Below are positions 23,097 to 35,127 of a stretch of DNA of 64,000 nt, piece after piece. The stretch is taken from assembly GCF_048544455.1 (NCBI RefSeq), contig NC_133537.1:66532134-66596133 (forward strand). The letters are read 5' to 3'. The translations under genes and the position numbers were made by a program. Each line of letters begins with the position of its first letter. The first letter of the stretch is position 1. The notes beneath the pieces are model-generated. The model was given only the letters and a program-made list of their open reading frames with translations, did not search any database and was not told the origin of the DNA. The DNA is from Silene latifolia. Taxonomy: Eukaryota > Streptophyta > Magnoliopsida > Caryophyllales > Caryophyllaceae.

Positions 23097-26000
23097 ATGG
23101 TTATAATTTCATCATCTTCTACTGATTCAGGTATGAATTATTGTTGTAAATACATTTTTGGGAACTATTTTTTCAATTAAATTTGGGATCCATTTCTGAA
23201 ATTGCTTAAGGTGTTGTAGGTGATAACGGAAAAGAGGATGAATCAATGATGAAGAAGTTATAGGTACACATTACTGTTTTTCTTATTGCGGAATATCAGA
23301 TACATGTATCTACTAAACTGAAGTAGTGTATCTAGGATCACAAAGATGTGTACCTCTGTATAATTTTTCTAGCTGTGGATAATTTTTCTGACTGTTTTTG
23401 TATTTTTTTTGGGTGGTTTATTGAGGGTCACAAGATATATCTCTGACAGAATAAAATTCTTAGCCAAAGATACATCTCTGGCTGTTAGATACATCATTCC
23501 AGCTATTTTGAAAAAAAATGTATCTGGCTAGCTAAAACAGTGTATCTGGCTAGCTAAAATAGTGTACCTAATGTGGCTTGGGTGGGAAAATATGTGCTCC
23601 GTATGTGATAAATACTCGTACTGATTATGATTTTGTGCATTGTAGAGCAGTCTTTCAAAAAATTAAGCTAGTATAGCATTTGAAAATTTTTGGATGAATG
23701 TTTAGCAGTTTGAAAATCGAAAACTTCTTTCTCTCTGCACAAATTGTTGATGTATAGTGACATATGAATTATTGTATCTAATTTGAATGAGATGTGTACC
23801 TGTGCAGATAGTATACCTGCTACTAATGTCCATGCCTCAGATATACTGGTTGTACTTCCCTTGACAGATGCAACAGGTACGCAAAAATGTAGCGAAAGCA
23901 TGTATCTAATATCATAGTAACGTGTACCTATGGACTATATTTTTGCTGATTTTGGTACTGGAACATAATGCGCTTCCCTCTGTGTGTCATTTCTGTGCAG
24001 ACAGAAAGATAGTTGCTTCTAATGTTGATGCTCTAATGAACAATGATATACCTCCTATGATTCCATTGACTAATGCACCAGGTAAAAAAATTGTGGTTTG
24101 TTCATTTACAAGGTTTGATTTAACTAATATAATGTACTTGCCTTAAAAATAACAACCTTTTGGTTAAATTGTCTTGTAGAAACCCCACAAGTTGGTTCTG
24201 AAAACACAATTTTTGGATTCCCAAGTCTGTCCTTAAGATCTAAAACCAATCAACGGTATGATGTTTTCAAATTTGGAAGATGGAATAGATTTTTACAACA
24301 AATACGCAAAAGTTTGTGGGTTTATTCCAAGGTTAGATTCAACAAAATTGGTTAATGGGATTGTTACACACAAGCGCTGTGTGTGTAATAAAGAAGGCAA
24401 AAGTAGGAACAAGGGGACTAAAAGAAAGAGGATCATTACGAGAACATGATGTGAAGCTAAGGTTAGTTTTAAGAGAATTGACACCGGTGAATACCAAATT
24501 TATGATTTTGTTGAGGTACACACACACGCAATGGTTACCCCAGCTACAATGGTTCATATGAAACCATCTAGGAATTTGAATCTCTTTCACAAAAAAATGA
24601 TCATGGATAATTCAAGAGTAAATCATGGTCCAGTGGATTCCTTTAGAATGTTTAAGGAATATGTAAAAAGGTACAAAAATGTTGGGGCTTCTTTATAAGA
24701 TTTCAAAAACTTTTCAAGGGATGTTAAGAAATATATCAAGGAATATGATGCTGAAATGTTATTGGAAACTTTCATGCAAAAAAAGGCTATGTCTCCATCA
24801 TTTTATTTCGACTTTGAGGTGGATGATGAAAAAAGACTAAGTAAGATTTTTTGGGCAGATCCAATCTCAATTAAAAACTATGCCCTTTTTGGGGAAGCCG
24901 TCTCTTTTGATGCTACTTATAACTTCAATGAGTATAAAATGGTGTTTTGTCCGTTCACTGGTGTGGACAACCATAAAAGATGCGTCACTTTTGCGGGTGG
25001 TTTGTTAAGAAAGGAAGATGGAGAATCATTTACCTGGTTATTTGAGAATTTTGTGAAGGCTATGGGTGATTGCTATCCTACTACAATTATAACTGACCAA
25101 TGCAAAGGCATCAATCAAGCTGTAAAAGATGTGTTTGGTGACAAAACACAACACCGATTATGCATGTGGCATATAATGAAAAAGTTGCCAGACAAAGTCG
25201 GGCCGACAATTTGCCAAAACACAAACTTTTTGAAGGAAATAAATTCTATTGTTTGGGATGGAGAGATTGATACACAAGAATTCGAATTGAGATGGAAATC
25301 AATCCTTTCTTCGTATGAGCTTTCTGATCATGAGTGGCTGAAGTCAATGTTTGACATAAATTCAAGTTGGATTCCTGCCTACTTCAGAGACATATATCTT
25401 GGTGGGATTATGCGCACAACATCAAGGTCAGAATCCGAAAATAGCTTCTTTGGAAATTTCACAAACCCGCACCTCACTCTTGTTGAGTTTTGGATGCGTT
25501 TCCAATCGGCTATGGATGCGCAGCGTTGGAAATATGCTAAGGTGACTGCCGATGATAAGAACTCTTCTCCAAAATTATCAACACCTCTCCTTCTAGAAAA
25601 AAAAAACCTCTGAATTTTACACCACCACTGTTTTTTATCAATTTCAAGAAGAACTCCAAGCTGCGTGTTTTACTTGTGGTCTTTCACCGAGGACAACTGA
25701 AGACAATAATGAGCATATTTCAATAATGGACCGCGAGAAAGACAAGGTATACACAGTTGATTTAAGTGGTAATAAATTTTCTTGTTCATGTAAGATGTTT
25801 GAAAGGATTGGGTTACTTTGTAAGCATGTTCTGTGGGTGTTAAAAGATAGAGGGTTTGATGATATCCCTACGGAGTATCTATTAGACAGATGGGGCAAAT
25901 ATGCAACTTGTCGTCCCATTTTTAATGTTGTTGGGACAACCCTCCTAGCTGATTGTATGTCAATAGAAAACCACCAAAGTAAGATAAGTGAATTGTGGTC

Positions 26001-26345
26001 GGAAGTATTTACTTCAGTTTCGCTTGTTGAAGATAATGAGGAACTTGGTGATGAGCTACTTGAACTTCTTCGCGCTTTCAACGAGAAATTGATGATTTCA
26101 GTTAAGCGTGGGAAGTCAAAAAACAAGAAAGCTGAAATTGAGATGCTTATTGGCTCGAAAATACCGTCTGAAGCTAGTGTTCTACCACCAGAAAAGTGTA
26201 AGAATAAGGGATCAGGAAGACGGATTACTTCAAACAAGGAAAAGGCAGTACAACAAAATGCAAAACCCTTGAGGAAATGTCGTGCTTGCGGTGAAATGAC
26301 TCATCATGATAGTAGGAATTGCCCAAGTCGAGCCACTCAAAAGTG
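23097..26345 (+). pseudogene. FAR1-type MULE transposase of TAE-2, damaged
   Basis: A cut-and-paste transposase that would bind the TAE-2 ends. Order seen: small 5' exons (23097-23130; 23808-23876; 24001-24081); a FAR1-type zinc-binding N-domain (24257-24450, DGIDFYNKYAKVCGFIPR); the MULE catalytic core from 24756 (SFDATYNFNEYKMVF, then IITDQCKGI, then HRLCMWHIMKKLP); a SWIM zinc finger at about 25760-25850 (CSCKMFERIGLLCKH); and a C-terminal zinc knuckle at 26277-26330 (CRACGEMTHHDSRNC). Damage: in-frame stops at about 24448 (between ITRT and CEAK) and about 24697 (between GASL and DFKNF), and a frame change in an A run near 25605. The 5' exon assignment is tentative. Introns hold GTGTACC and TGTATCT words. 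Family call is firm; it is probably not functional as it stands. Confidence 0.85.
23280..23600 (+). repeat. TGTATCTGGCTAGC-type words in a 5' intron of the TAE-2 transposase
   Basis: Words such as GTGTATCTGGCTAGCTAAAA and GTGTACCT recur in plus orientation between putative exons. Confidence 0.65.
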
Positions 26346-27000
26346 AGTCCAGTTTGATTTCAGCTAGAAAAAGTTTAAGTTGTATTAAGTATTCTAAAAA
26401 CTTTCTAGTATGTAAAGACTTCTAAGAAGTATGTTGTATTTGACTTTAAATAGTGGTCTTTCTAGTAAGTAAAGACTTCTAAGAAGTATGTTTAATTAAC
26501 GCATCATGATAGTAGGAATTGCCCAAGTCGCGAAGTGTTATTTGGTTGTCTAATGTCTCACATTTACTGTTCAAACTTTGCTTCTCTATTATTATACTAA
26601 CTTTTATTGTGTACCCTCAAAAGTCGAGGTGTGACACACATAATTAAAAATAAAATATAAATACAAATTGAAGATTAAGTTCTTTATTTTAAAAAATTGA
26701 TGAAACAATGGGAATAGTGAATTGGTGTAGTTTTTCTCGTATCTGAAACCGTCATTCACATGACCCTTCTGAAACCGTCATTCACTTGGAATTAAACGAA
26801 GAATGAGTTTCAATTCTTTTTGGATTAAACCGTCATTTACACATTTTTAGACATTTCATCTGCCTTAATTATTTACCACACATTTACACATTTCTAGACA
26901 TTTCTAGACATCATGGCAAGTGCCATGAATGTGGTTATTTACAACGTTTCACACCAAACATTCATTCGTTAACTCTATGCATTGCATCTGCCTTAATTAT
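26346..27000. other. Spacer between transposase and XS gene with short local duplications
   Basis: CATGATAGTAGGAATTGCCC, part of the zinc-knuckle coding end (26303-26322), recurs about 200 bases downstream, and AAGACTTCTAAGAAGTATGT occurs twice (about 26416 and 26470). AT-rich, no gene. Confidence 0.6.
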
Positions 27001-27003
27001 TTC

Positions 27004-27013
27004 TATATAAATA
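27004..27013 (+). promoter_or_regulatory. TATA box of the XS-domain gene
   Basis: TATATAAATA lies 68 bases before the ATG at 27081, leaving room for a leader of about 40 bases. Good fit to plant TATA boxes. Confidence 0.55.
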
Positions 27014-27080
27014 GGTTTTACAATCTCTTTGTTTCAAAAAACTTCAAACTTAATCCATACTGAATTCCCTCTCAACCATT

Positions 27081-27689
27081 ATGTCTTCTAATAATTCATC
27101 TGATGCATCTGATGCATCCTATGAATCTGATGCATCCTATGAATCTGATGCATCCTTTGATTCAGTAGAAAGTTTTGGACGCCATTCCGAAATATCGTAC
27201 GTCAAACCTGTGATGTGTATTCTTTATAATTTGCCAAGCACACGAGATGGGTTTGGAAAGGAAACTCTCTCATATGATCTTGACAGATTATTAGAAATTA
27301 TTCGGGGTGCTGGATTAAATTTAGTTCAAGCTATCCACCCGGCTATTACTGACAATGGGTCGTTCAAGGGACATGCAATGATTGAGTTTGGAGCGGGAGA
27401 TGAGCGCAAATGCTTCCTTCAAGCTCGCAAACTGGAGCGCGCTTTTTCTAATAATGAAGCTTCGAGGTGGTGGTTTGAAAACGTTAAACCTCCGTCAGGA
27501 CCATATTTATGGGTTGCTAATAGAGATGATTTGGGACTGGTCGCATATTTGTATGCGAAGGGGCCTTCCTTTGAGTTCGGGACAATTCCGCTTGCATGGG
27601 AAAACGACCCAGTGGATTGGGTTGAAGGTGATAATGATGTTTTCAGTGATATTCGTTTTGAAATCCGCAATTACTTTCCGGATTATTAA
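27081..27689 (+). CDS. Stand-alone XS-domain protein carried by TAE-2, 202 aa
   Basis: Single-exon, intact frame. Residues 1-33 are Ser/Asp-rich with a repeated SDASYE unit. Residues about 42-152 match the XS fold pattern of plant SGS3, IDN2 and FDM proteins: a hydrophobic strand ending in NLPSTRDG (49-57), GHAMIEFG (97-104), a helix with CFLQARKLERAF (111-122), a WW pair (130-131) and YLWVANRDD (142-150), comparable to the LYAWLANADDY-type end of the family. XS domains bind double-stranded RNA in trans-acting siRNA production and RNA-directed DNA methylation. The coiled coil, XH and zf-XS parts of host proteins are missing, so it could compete with host XS proteins for RNA or partners (inference). 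The acidic tail ends NYFPDY. It sits between a MULE transposase and a convergent Ulp1 gene, has its own TATA box, and its open frame implies recent selection or recent capture. Domain call is by remembered family pattern. Confidence 0.72.
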   Translation: MSSNNSSDASDASYESDASYESDASFDSVESFGRHSEISYVKPVMCILYNLPSTRDGFGKETLSYDLDRLLEIIRGAGLNLVQAIHPAITDNGSFKGHAMIEFGAGDERKCFLQARKLERAFSNNEASRWWFENVKPPSGPYLWVANRDDLGLVAYLYAKGPSFEFGTIPLAWENDPVDWVEGDNDVFSDIRFEIRNYFPDY

Positions 27690-28130
27690 TTTGTACTGTA
27701 CTTTTTATTATGTTGGTTATATTTTATTAACTTCAAAGATCGGCTACAATCCACATTTTGAATAATAAGTAGATTAAATTGAGTCTTGTTCAGTTTAAAG
27801 AGATGGAGCAACAGATTGGATTTGGTACGGCCAAGTCAGAATTTGGGTAAAATTGGATTGTAGAATTTCCGTTCGCTTTGTCGGGTACCAATTGTTAATA
27901 GAATTAAGAACTTAGTATTATTATAAGTCCGAAACTATTGATGAATATGTAAGTTGTTTATTCATTTCTTATATCTTGGTTTCTTGTATTATTATTATTC
28001 TTGGATTTCATAATAGTTATTGTTAATCAATGTTTTAAAACTGAGTTCCGAGTTTCTACTGTCAAGGTGCACATGAATATTAACCCATATGGCCTTATGT
28101 ATCACCCATTTGTTGCAATATCGGTTCTAT
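27690..28130. other. XS gene 3' flank, no gene seen
   Basis: AT-rich; the small overlapping frames here are shadows. No clear poly(A) signal stands out. Confidence 0.5.
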
Positions 28131-28133
28131 ATA

Positions 28134-28215
28134 GCGAAGAGGTTTTAGCCTAGTGATTGAAACAGAGGTATCATGATTCATGACAACACATGGGTTCAAA
28201 TCCCCCTCATATATT
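28134..28215 (+). mobile_element. SINE-like tRNA-derived promoter region
   Basis: An A-box-like TAGCCTAGTGAT (28146-28157) and a good B box GGTTCAAATCC (28193-28203) lie about 45 bases apart, the arrangement of plant SINEs descended from tRNA. It does not fold as a tRNA. The 3' end and target duplication were not found. Confidence 0.45.
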
Positions 28216-28404
28216 GCCGACGATTTGTGTTTTCAATATAGCGATCAGGAATTCAGGATGCATGCATATGCTTCCTTAACCGGTGCATACTTGGATTCAA
28301 TTACAGCCGAGTTTCTTCTCGGTTTGATTTGTGAATAAGAATATTAAACTGAATAAGAGTAACATCCACATTTTGTTAAATGAAAGAACAACAAAGCGAA
28401 CGCA

Positions 28405-29670
28405 AAAAGAATATGTGTATCCACAAAGCCGGGGATGTGTATCCACAAAGCCAGGGATGTGTATCCAGACAGCCGACAATGCGTATCTACACAGATGCAG
28501 GTGTGTATCCACACAGCCATGGAATGTTTGAACACAACACTATGAAGGCACAGAAAAAATGTAAACGTCAATAACCCGATTCGAACACTAAAAAATGTAT
28601 ACTTGGATTCGAACACTAAAATGTATACTTGGATTCAATTACAGCCATGGAATGTTTGAACACAACACTAAAAAATGTTTGAACACAATAACCCGATTCG
28701 AAATATTGTGTCAAAAATGTTCCTGGAATGTTTGAACACAACACTATTAAATTCAAATACATTTCACTACGCACAACACATCCTCAAAACACACTCCCAT
28801 CTACGAACTCACCTGGTCATAAAACATGAAAAAAGTAACGTTAAGTTAGTTTAAAATAATTTTATATGTAAAATAAAATTAACATCTCCTAAGACATAAG
28901 TGCCTACAAAACAAAGAGGGATGTGTATCTCATGGCCGGGGTGTGTATTCACAAACCAAATGGGTGTGTATCCAAACAACAGAGATGTGTATCCACACTA
29001 GTTCCAGTGTGTATCCTGAGAATATAACCACGAGGTTGTGTCTAAATTTGGAGTTTCAGAAACTTCTACTTTCTATATCTATATTAATATTACCAACTTG
29101 ATGAAAGTAGACATTATAATCAATGGCAAGTGGGAGTTAGTCTTGTGTAAGATGATTTTACACTAATATAGTTGTAAAACGGATCTAAACACAAACTCTA
29201 TTAGTAGCTAAACAAAAGTGATTTAAAGATTCCGTCTTACAATAAATTTGTGTAAAACCGCCGAACACGAATAATTGTTTTTGTTTTCCTCCCAACATAT
29301 ATGAAGGCACAGAAAAAATGTAAACGTCTTACAATAAATTTGTGTAAAATCTGCCATTTGGTGAAGGGAAATGAACTCTAAACTACTACAGAAATTACTA
29401 TCAGGTGTGTATGCAGCCAGAGATGTGTAACCGCACATTCTGATATGTGTATCTAGACAGCCAACGATGCGTAACCGCACATTCTGCCGGTGTGTATGCA
29501 GACAACTGCAGGTGTGTATCCAAGCAGCAGCTGGGATGTATCTGCACAGCCCCAAGAACTGTAACCTCACAACCTCGTGGACCAGATAAGTGTATCCACA
29601 CAGCAGGAGGTGTGTATCTACACACTGAAAGAAGTCTATCCAAAGAATTTAAGATTGTGTACCCCTACTA
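28405..29670 (+). repeat. Arrays of GTGTATCCACACAGCC-type words (TAE-2)
   Basis: Words such as TGTGTATCCACAAAGCC recur at 28410-28525, 28915-29015 and 29400-29660 in plus orientation with variable spacers. Open frames on both strands across them merely translate the repeat. Confidence 0.8.
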
Positions 29671-29686
29671 ATGTATTCTATCTCAC

Positions 29687-32600
29687 CTACATATATGTAT
29701 CTATCAGTTCCACATATTCAAAAATTACCTTTGCAGTATTTTTCTCCCACTTGAGTAGTTTCAACATAATTTGTCGACGATAAGCAATCATATTCTGCAA
29801 ATTAAAAAATATTGATAACAACAATAAAATACGATAAATAGAGAAATGAAAAACTGACATTTAGCTAATTTGGCAAGCTTACTTTGAAATAGTTTTGGTC
29901 CTCCCATAATTTCCTATCGTGTATTGCACCCTCCAGAAACTTCATAACAAATAGTCCGCAATCATAACTACACATACAGTTAAGATTATTAGACTAAAAA
30001 AACTGCAACCATTTTCAGACTAATAAATAAAGGATTTTTTAGAAAACTTACGTGTTTTCTTGCTGAGGTACATTGATAACAACAGTAGTAAACAAGATGA
30101 TGCCCTTAAGATGATTGTAACCCTTGTGGCCCTCAAACTGACTTGCAACATGGAACACCTTTGAATGACAACAACTTATCAAAAATAGTAATAAAATAAT
30201 TTCATCCTAACTGATAATAAAAATGCAAAAATATAACAATAAAAGTAGGGGCCATACAATATCCTCCACATAAGAATTATACTCCTCAATATCATCTGCT
30301 TTTTCTAACTTTGGCTTGCATGAGTCCAAGATATAGTTTTTCTGTTTCTTGAGGTCCGACACACAAGCTAACCAATGATTACCATTTTTGCCAATTGTGA
30401 AAAACACCTACCAATGTCATAGCAAAGAAAGGTCATACAATGACATTCCACCCAACGCCAAAACAACTTTTCCAGTAGATTCCCAACAAATTTACCTTTT
30501 CAATAGTTGCTCCATTTTCAGGCTTGTAGTGCATCTTAAGATGAGGGCACTGCACAATATTCCCTTTCCGAGGCCTTAATGCGGGCTTAACAAACCGAAA
30601 ATTATAAAATTGTTTAGATATTGAGGACTAATACATCCGAAAAACTCGCATTTTCAAATGAATCAACATGTATAAAAATGCATTTTTGAATCTGAAAAAC
30701 CCGCATTTTCGAATCAATCTTAATTATCTACCCGGACCGTTGTTGGCAAGTAGAGAATATCAGTCCTATCATATGTGCACATCACACCATACATATCAAG
30801 CACCTACATATAAATGATCATGTTCTAAATATCACAAAAAGATTAGTATAAATAATAATAATAATACTAATAAAGGTGTAGGAAAACTTACCAAATCCAT
30901 TATCCGTTGTCGATTTTGCAAACTTTGCATTCCTTTTCGACACAATCGCCATCCACTCGTATTCACAAGAGTCTCGTCTAAATCGTAAATGAATATAATT
31001 AGAACATAAAAGTGCATCAACAAAATTTAATTGTGCAAATATGTTATCGATTTCACAACTTACTCGATGCCTTTACCCCTTTTCATTACAAAAGAAGAAG
31101 TTCCGTGTCCGTGAGTTGACGTTGACATTGATGTTGATCGCTTCTCATTTGGAACTCTTGGTCAACTGCTTCAAATCTAGAAAAATAAGGGACAAAACAA
31201 AAATTAAATTTATCAAGAAAATTACAACTTCATTAGAAAGTAATTTATGATTATATTTACTCAAAGGAATAGAGGGATACCTCGTATCAAAACTCAAAGA
31301 TCCAGCTTTTGATAAGAGTTTATCCTTGATTTATTAAATCGAAACAACAAATCGAGAGCAAACTCTTGCAAAGAAAAAGCTTAACTTGGTTGTGCTACAA
31401 AACAAATTGGAATATATGTTAAGCATTACATGTGTCTAGAAACAAATTGGAATATATCTTAAACATTATAGACTAGTAAATTGATTGAATTGTATCTAGG
31501 TAGCTAGTAGTATACTATATGAAATCATAACTTACATCATTTAGACCCAAAGGGAAACCCTTTCTAGTGCCTCTGTACTTCTCCAACAAACGCATGAGAT
31601 AAATCCTTAATCAACTCCATCACCCATATTTGATTTCGAATATACTCCTCTCTCACCAGATTCTTGACGTCTTGTATAGATGGAATCTTGTTTCGGACCA
31701 AGCAATTCATAACAAATTGTACCTGCATTTGGCAAAGTTGTTTAGCAAACTAAAATAAATATGACATTCAGAAAAGGACTTTACAGGTCATACCGTAGAC
31801 TCAATAATTGTTGTATAATTCACAGATTTTGGCTTCATCACATGCAGGATTTCCAACTTCATTGCTATGAAGTTAAAACAAAACACAAATGGTGTCTCAG
31901 AGATTATTGGAACAAAAATCTGCAATTTCATGTTAAAAAGTCAGAAAACTTGCAGTTTAAAAATAGTAGTAAACTGGCACATTGAATAAAAAACTTGCGG
32001 TTTAAAACGCAAATATTTACTTACGAGATTTGCTCCAGCAAAATTGTGATTAATGCCGGTAGTATGAGTAGCAATAAGGGGATCCTGGTGATTAGAAAAA
32101 AAATTATAAGAAAATGTAGCGGAGTATGACTGCAAAAGAGATAAACATGAGTAATCCCAAGAATATCATCAGATTATTATACAAAACTTACTTCTTCATC
32201 GGTTTGCGGGAGATACACCCTATATGGTGAACTGGCTGCTCTACGTGTTTCACTTTCGTTCAAAATGAAACACCAAGCATGTATGACAGATTTAGGCACT
32301 ATGTCACCTGTCACTACCGTCTTCAAATCTGCCCGACTAAGTTTATGGTTATCACATTGGAAGAGGATCTCACTGAATAAACATGTATCGATAAAAGTTA
32401 GTTACGACAATCATACTTTATAAACAAAAAAAGTGTCTAACACAAATTCATAGACAATGTTAGAAAAATCATACCTTTCATCAGATGTCTCTGAAAATAC
32501 ATATTCCAATACATCTTTTTCAACTTTATTCAAATTCCCAACAACTATAATACTTCTCTGAAGGAAAGGAGATTTGAAAAATTGTGATTCAACACTCTTT

Positions 32601-34527
32601 CTCTTAAGCATTGCTCTTGTAATGTGCACTGGTTCTTTTGGTGGCAATGAGGAAATCGGTTCAACAACAATTGGTTCCACAACTTCAACCCCATCTCCAA
32701 TATTTAGAGCAATATCACAGAACTTTTTTAACTCATCTTCTTGTGATTGTGATTCTGAACTTAGTAATCTAAATGAAGGTGGGGTAAAATCATTATCCGA
32801 TGGGAGGGAAGGTGGTGTAAACTTTGGAGGGGAGGGGTGTATAAACCGTGGAGACCGTCGAACAAATGTAGAAGATTTTTGTTTCTTCTCAAAATTCAGT
32901 GGCTCAAACTCTTGAGACTCAGAGTCCAAAACAATAGGAGAAGTTGGCTTAGCTTTGGTGTTGTGAAAAGGAGAACCGAAGCCGTTACACAAGTTGGTTT
33001 GTTGATAACATTACTTTTCTCCTTTGCTGGCCGTTTTCCCAAAGCAATTTCTAATTTAAGAAGAGCTGCCAACAACTCATCCTCATTATCAAATTTGAGT
33101 TTACCAAACTTAGTAAGTGGATCCTGCTCCTCACTATCACCTTCATTACAAACAGCTCCATTATCTCCCACGTTGTCAGCTCCTCTCTTGTTCACTTTTT
33201 CAGCTACCTTCTCTTCCACTCTGACAGACTCATCAACTTTATTCACAGGAATATTCAATCCCTCTGTTGTAGGTTGTGATGAATAAGAGCAATCACTTAA
33301 AGCAGAAGCGATTTGAGCCATCTGTTGTACAATCTTACTGTCAGGATAATTCATTCTAGCTTCTACCAAAGACTTTGAGAAGCTAGAATAGGCAAGAGCA
33401 AGATTGTTTGCATCTTCTGCTAATTTCTTGAAAGTAAACATCTTCCCGCTCATGTCCTCCTCCACTGTCTCGTAGCCTTCGGGTCCTCGCAGGCTTTGGG
33501 TCCTCGGTAATCTCAAAAGTAGGCTTTGGGTGCTCGTAGCCTCGGGTTCTCGAATAAAAGCCTCAGGCATATCCAATTGTATTGGGATAGTAAAAGTTAC
33601 ATGCTGAACCGTAGCCTTGACAATGCGACATAGAACACCTCCAGTACCAAACCCATCCTTCATCTCATCCTTAAGCCTAGATTTTATCCTTTCTTTCGTC
33701 CATGATGCTATTGTTGGGAATACCCGAGGGACTGAAAAATAACTGAAGGATACTCTATCAAGATAGATGAAAACGAACACCATGATAGGCCCAGCAAAAT
33801 TATCATTTCCAGACATTCTCCAATCTTTAACAGCTTCAATAAACTGTTGTCTGGTAAATTTGCACCAGTTAAATGATGCAACAGCTGAAATATCTTCTAA
33901 ACACTTCAACACTCGTAAGCTGGCACAAGTCCCTTTTACGCCCATCAAAAATGCTGAGACAATGAATACAATAAAGTTTCTTTTAAACTCTTCCCCGCCG
34001 TCTCTTTGGCTAATTATCAGTTGTAATATATCCTTAACATCAACCTTTGTGGGATCTTTTGTATTGAATTGTCTCAACCATCTACTCTTTAACTCAACAA
34101 TTTCAACACTCCTATCTGTTGAGGAAGCTATCGTGACATCATTTGCACCCATAGGAATACCAAGTGATAAATGAACATCTTCATCCGTTATTTGAAGTTG
34201 CCCTTTCATATAGGAGCATGACGATATGTTGAATTTGGTAACTAACCAATGTGCAAGAGCACCTGGAACCATATCTGTCCGGAGATTAAGAACCCCACCA
34301 AAGCCCATGTCCTTTACATCATCTACTTGTTTTGCACTCAAATTACTGTTGATAAATGTCAACAACATTTTAGGTGACATACGTGTCCTCAAATAACACT
34401 GCCCCAAGCCATCATCATCTTTTAAATTCGTTTTAACAGCTTTCTTACATCGACTTCTCTTAGTAATAGCATTCTGGGTTTGCTTGCTTGTACTTGCACC
34501 ATCGTTATATAGCGTCAACTTATCCAT
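29687..34527 (-). CDS. Ulp1-family (C48) SUMO-protease-like protein of TAE-2, multi-exon
   Basis: Would remove SUMO or related tags from proteins. Start at the ATG of MDKLTLYNDG (34527), just after a TTTTCAG acceptor; stop at 29687 after LIDTYM. The long first coding block (about 33000-34527) holds the N-terminal domain seen ahead of Ulp1 in many plant MULE proteins (RMSPKMLLTFINSN, then DEDVHLSLGIPMG). A Ser/Pro-rich linker follows (32411-32990, in another frame, so an intron or one frame change lies near 32990). The protease part is split over exons: SRADLKTVVTGDIVPKSV (about 32190-32390), the active His in GNHWLACV (about 30375), Asp in YILDSCKP (about 30320), Gln in INVPQQEN (about 30065) and Cys in YDCGLFVMKFLEG (about 29965). 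All four catalytic residues are visible. Known relatives are the Kaonashi-type MULE proteins of Arabidopsis and similar melon elements. Exon limits are approximate. Confidence 0.75.
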
Positions 34528-34572
34528 GTGTGGTAATCTGAAAATATGATTAAAATGTGTGGTTAAAAACAT

Positions 34573-35100
34573 GTGTATCTATAAACCAAAAAATACCATT
34601 GACAAAATACATTATTCACGAATGACAAGAATTTTACATTGTGAAGAAGATAAATGGAATAAGAAGCAAAAATAGGAAGCACAAATCTGAAAGAAAGTGA
34701 GACAATGACATTTGACACACACCTACAAAACTTTAAATAGTGAATCTAGCGTGCTAGATGTAAGTATCTAACTACTGTAAAACATGTATGTACCTAAGAA
34801 ATAAGAGCTATGTATCTATCAAACGGAAAAAGGATAAAAAAAAGGGGACAGAAATCATAAAATTAAACTAAAAAAAGTAAAAAATTATACAAAAGAAGAT
34901 GATGCTAATATTGGATACAAAAGTAAAAAATTATATTACAAATAGAGAGTACGCAAAATGTTAAACAACTTACTACAAATTATACAAAAGAAGTACATAA
35001 TTATACAAAGGTTTATAACAACTACATAATTATACATAATAACTACTAAAAAAAAGAGAAAAATTACACATAAACTAACTTGCGCTATATGTCAAGCGGG
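34573..35100. other. AT-rich spacer between the Ulp1 and F-box genes
   Basis: Contains scattered TGTATCTA and ATGTATGTACC words (34740-34820) and A-rich runs; probably 5' intron or promoter of the Ulp1 gene. No gene. Confidence 0.5.
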
Positions 35101-35127
35101 AAAGGGAAATCAAAAAAAGAGAAATTT

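Noticed and set aside
28146-28203. tRNA gene
   Set aside because: Only A- and B-box-like words are present; no acceptor stem or cloverleaf could be formed.
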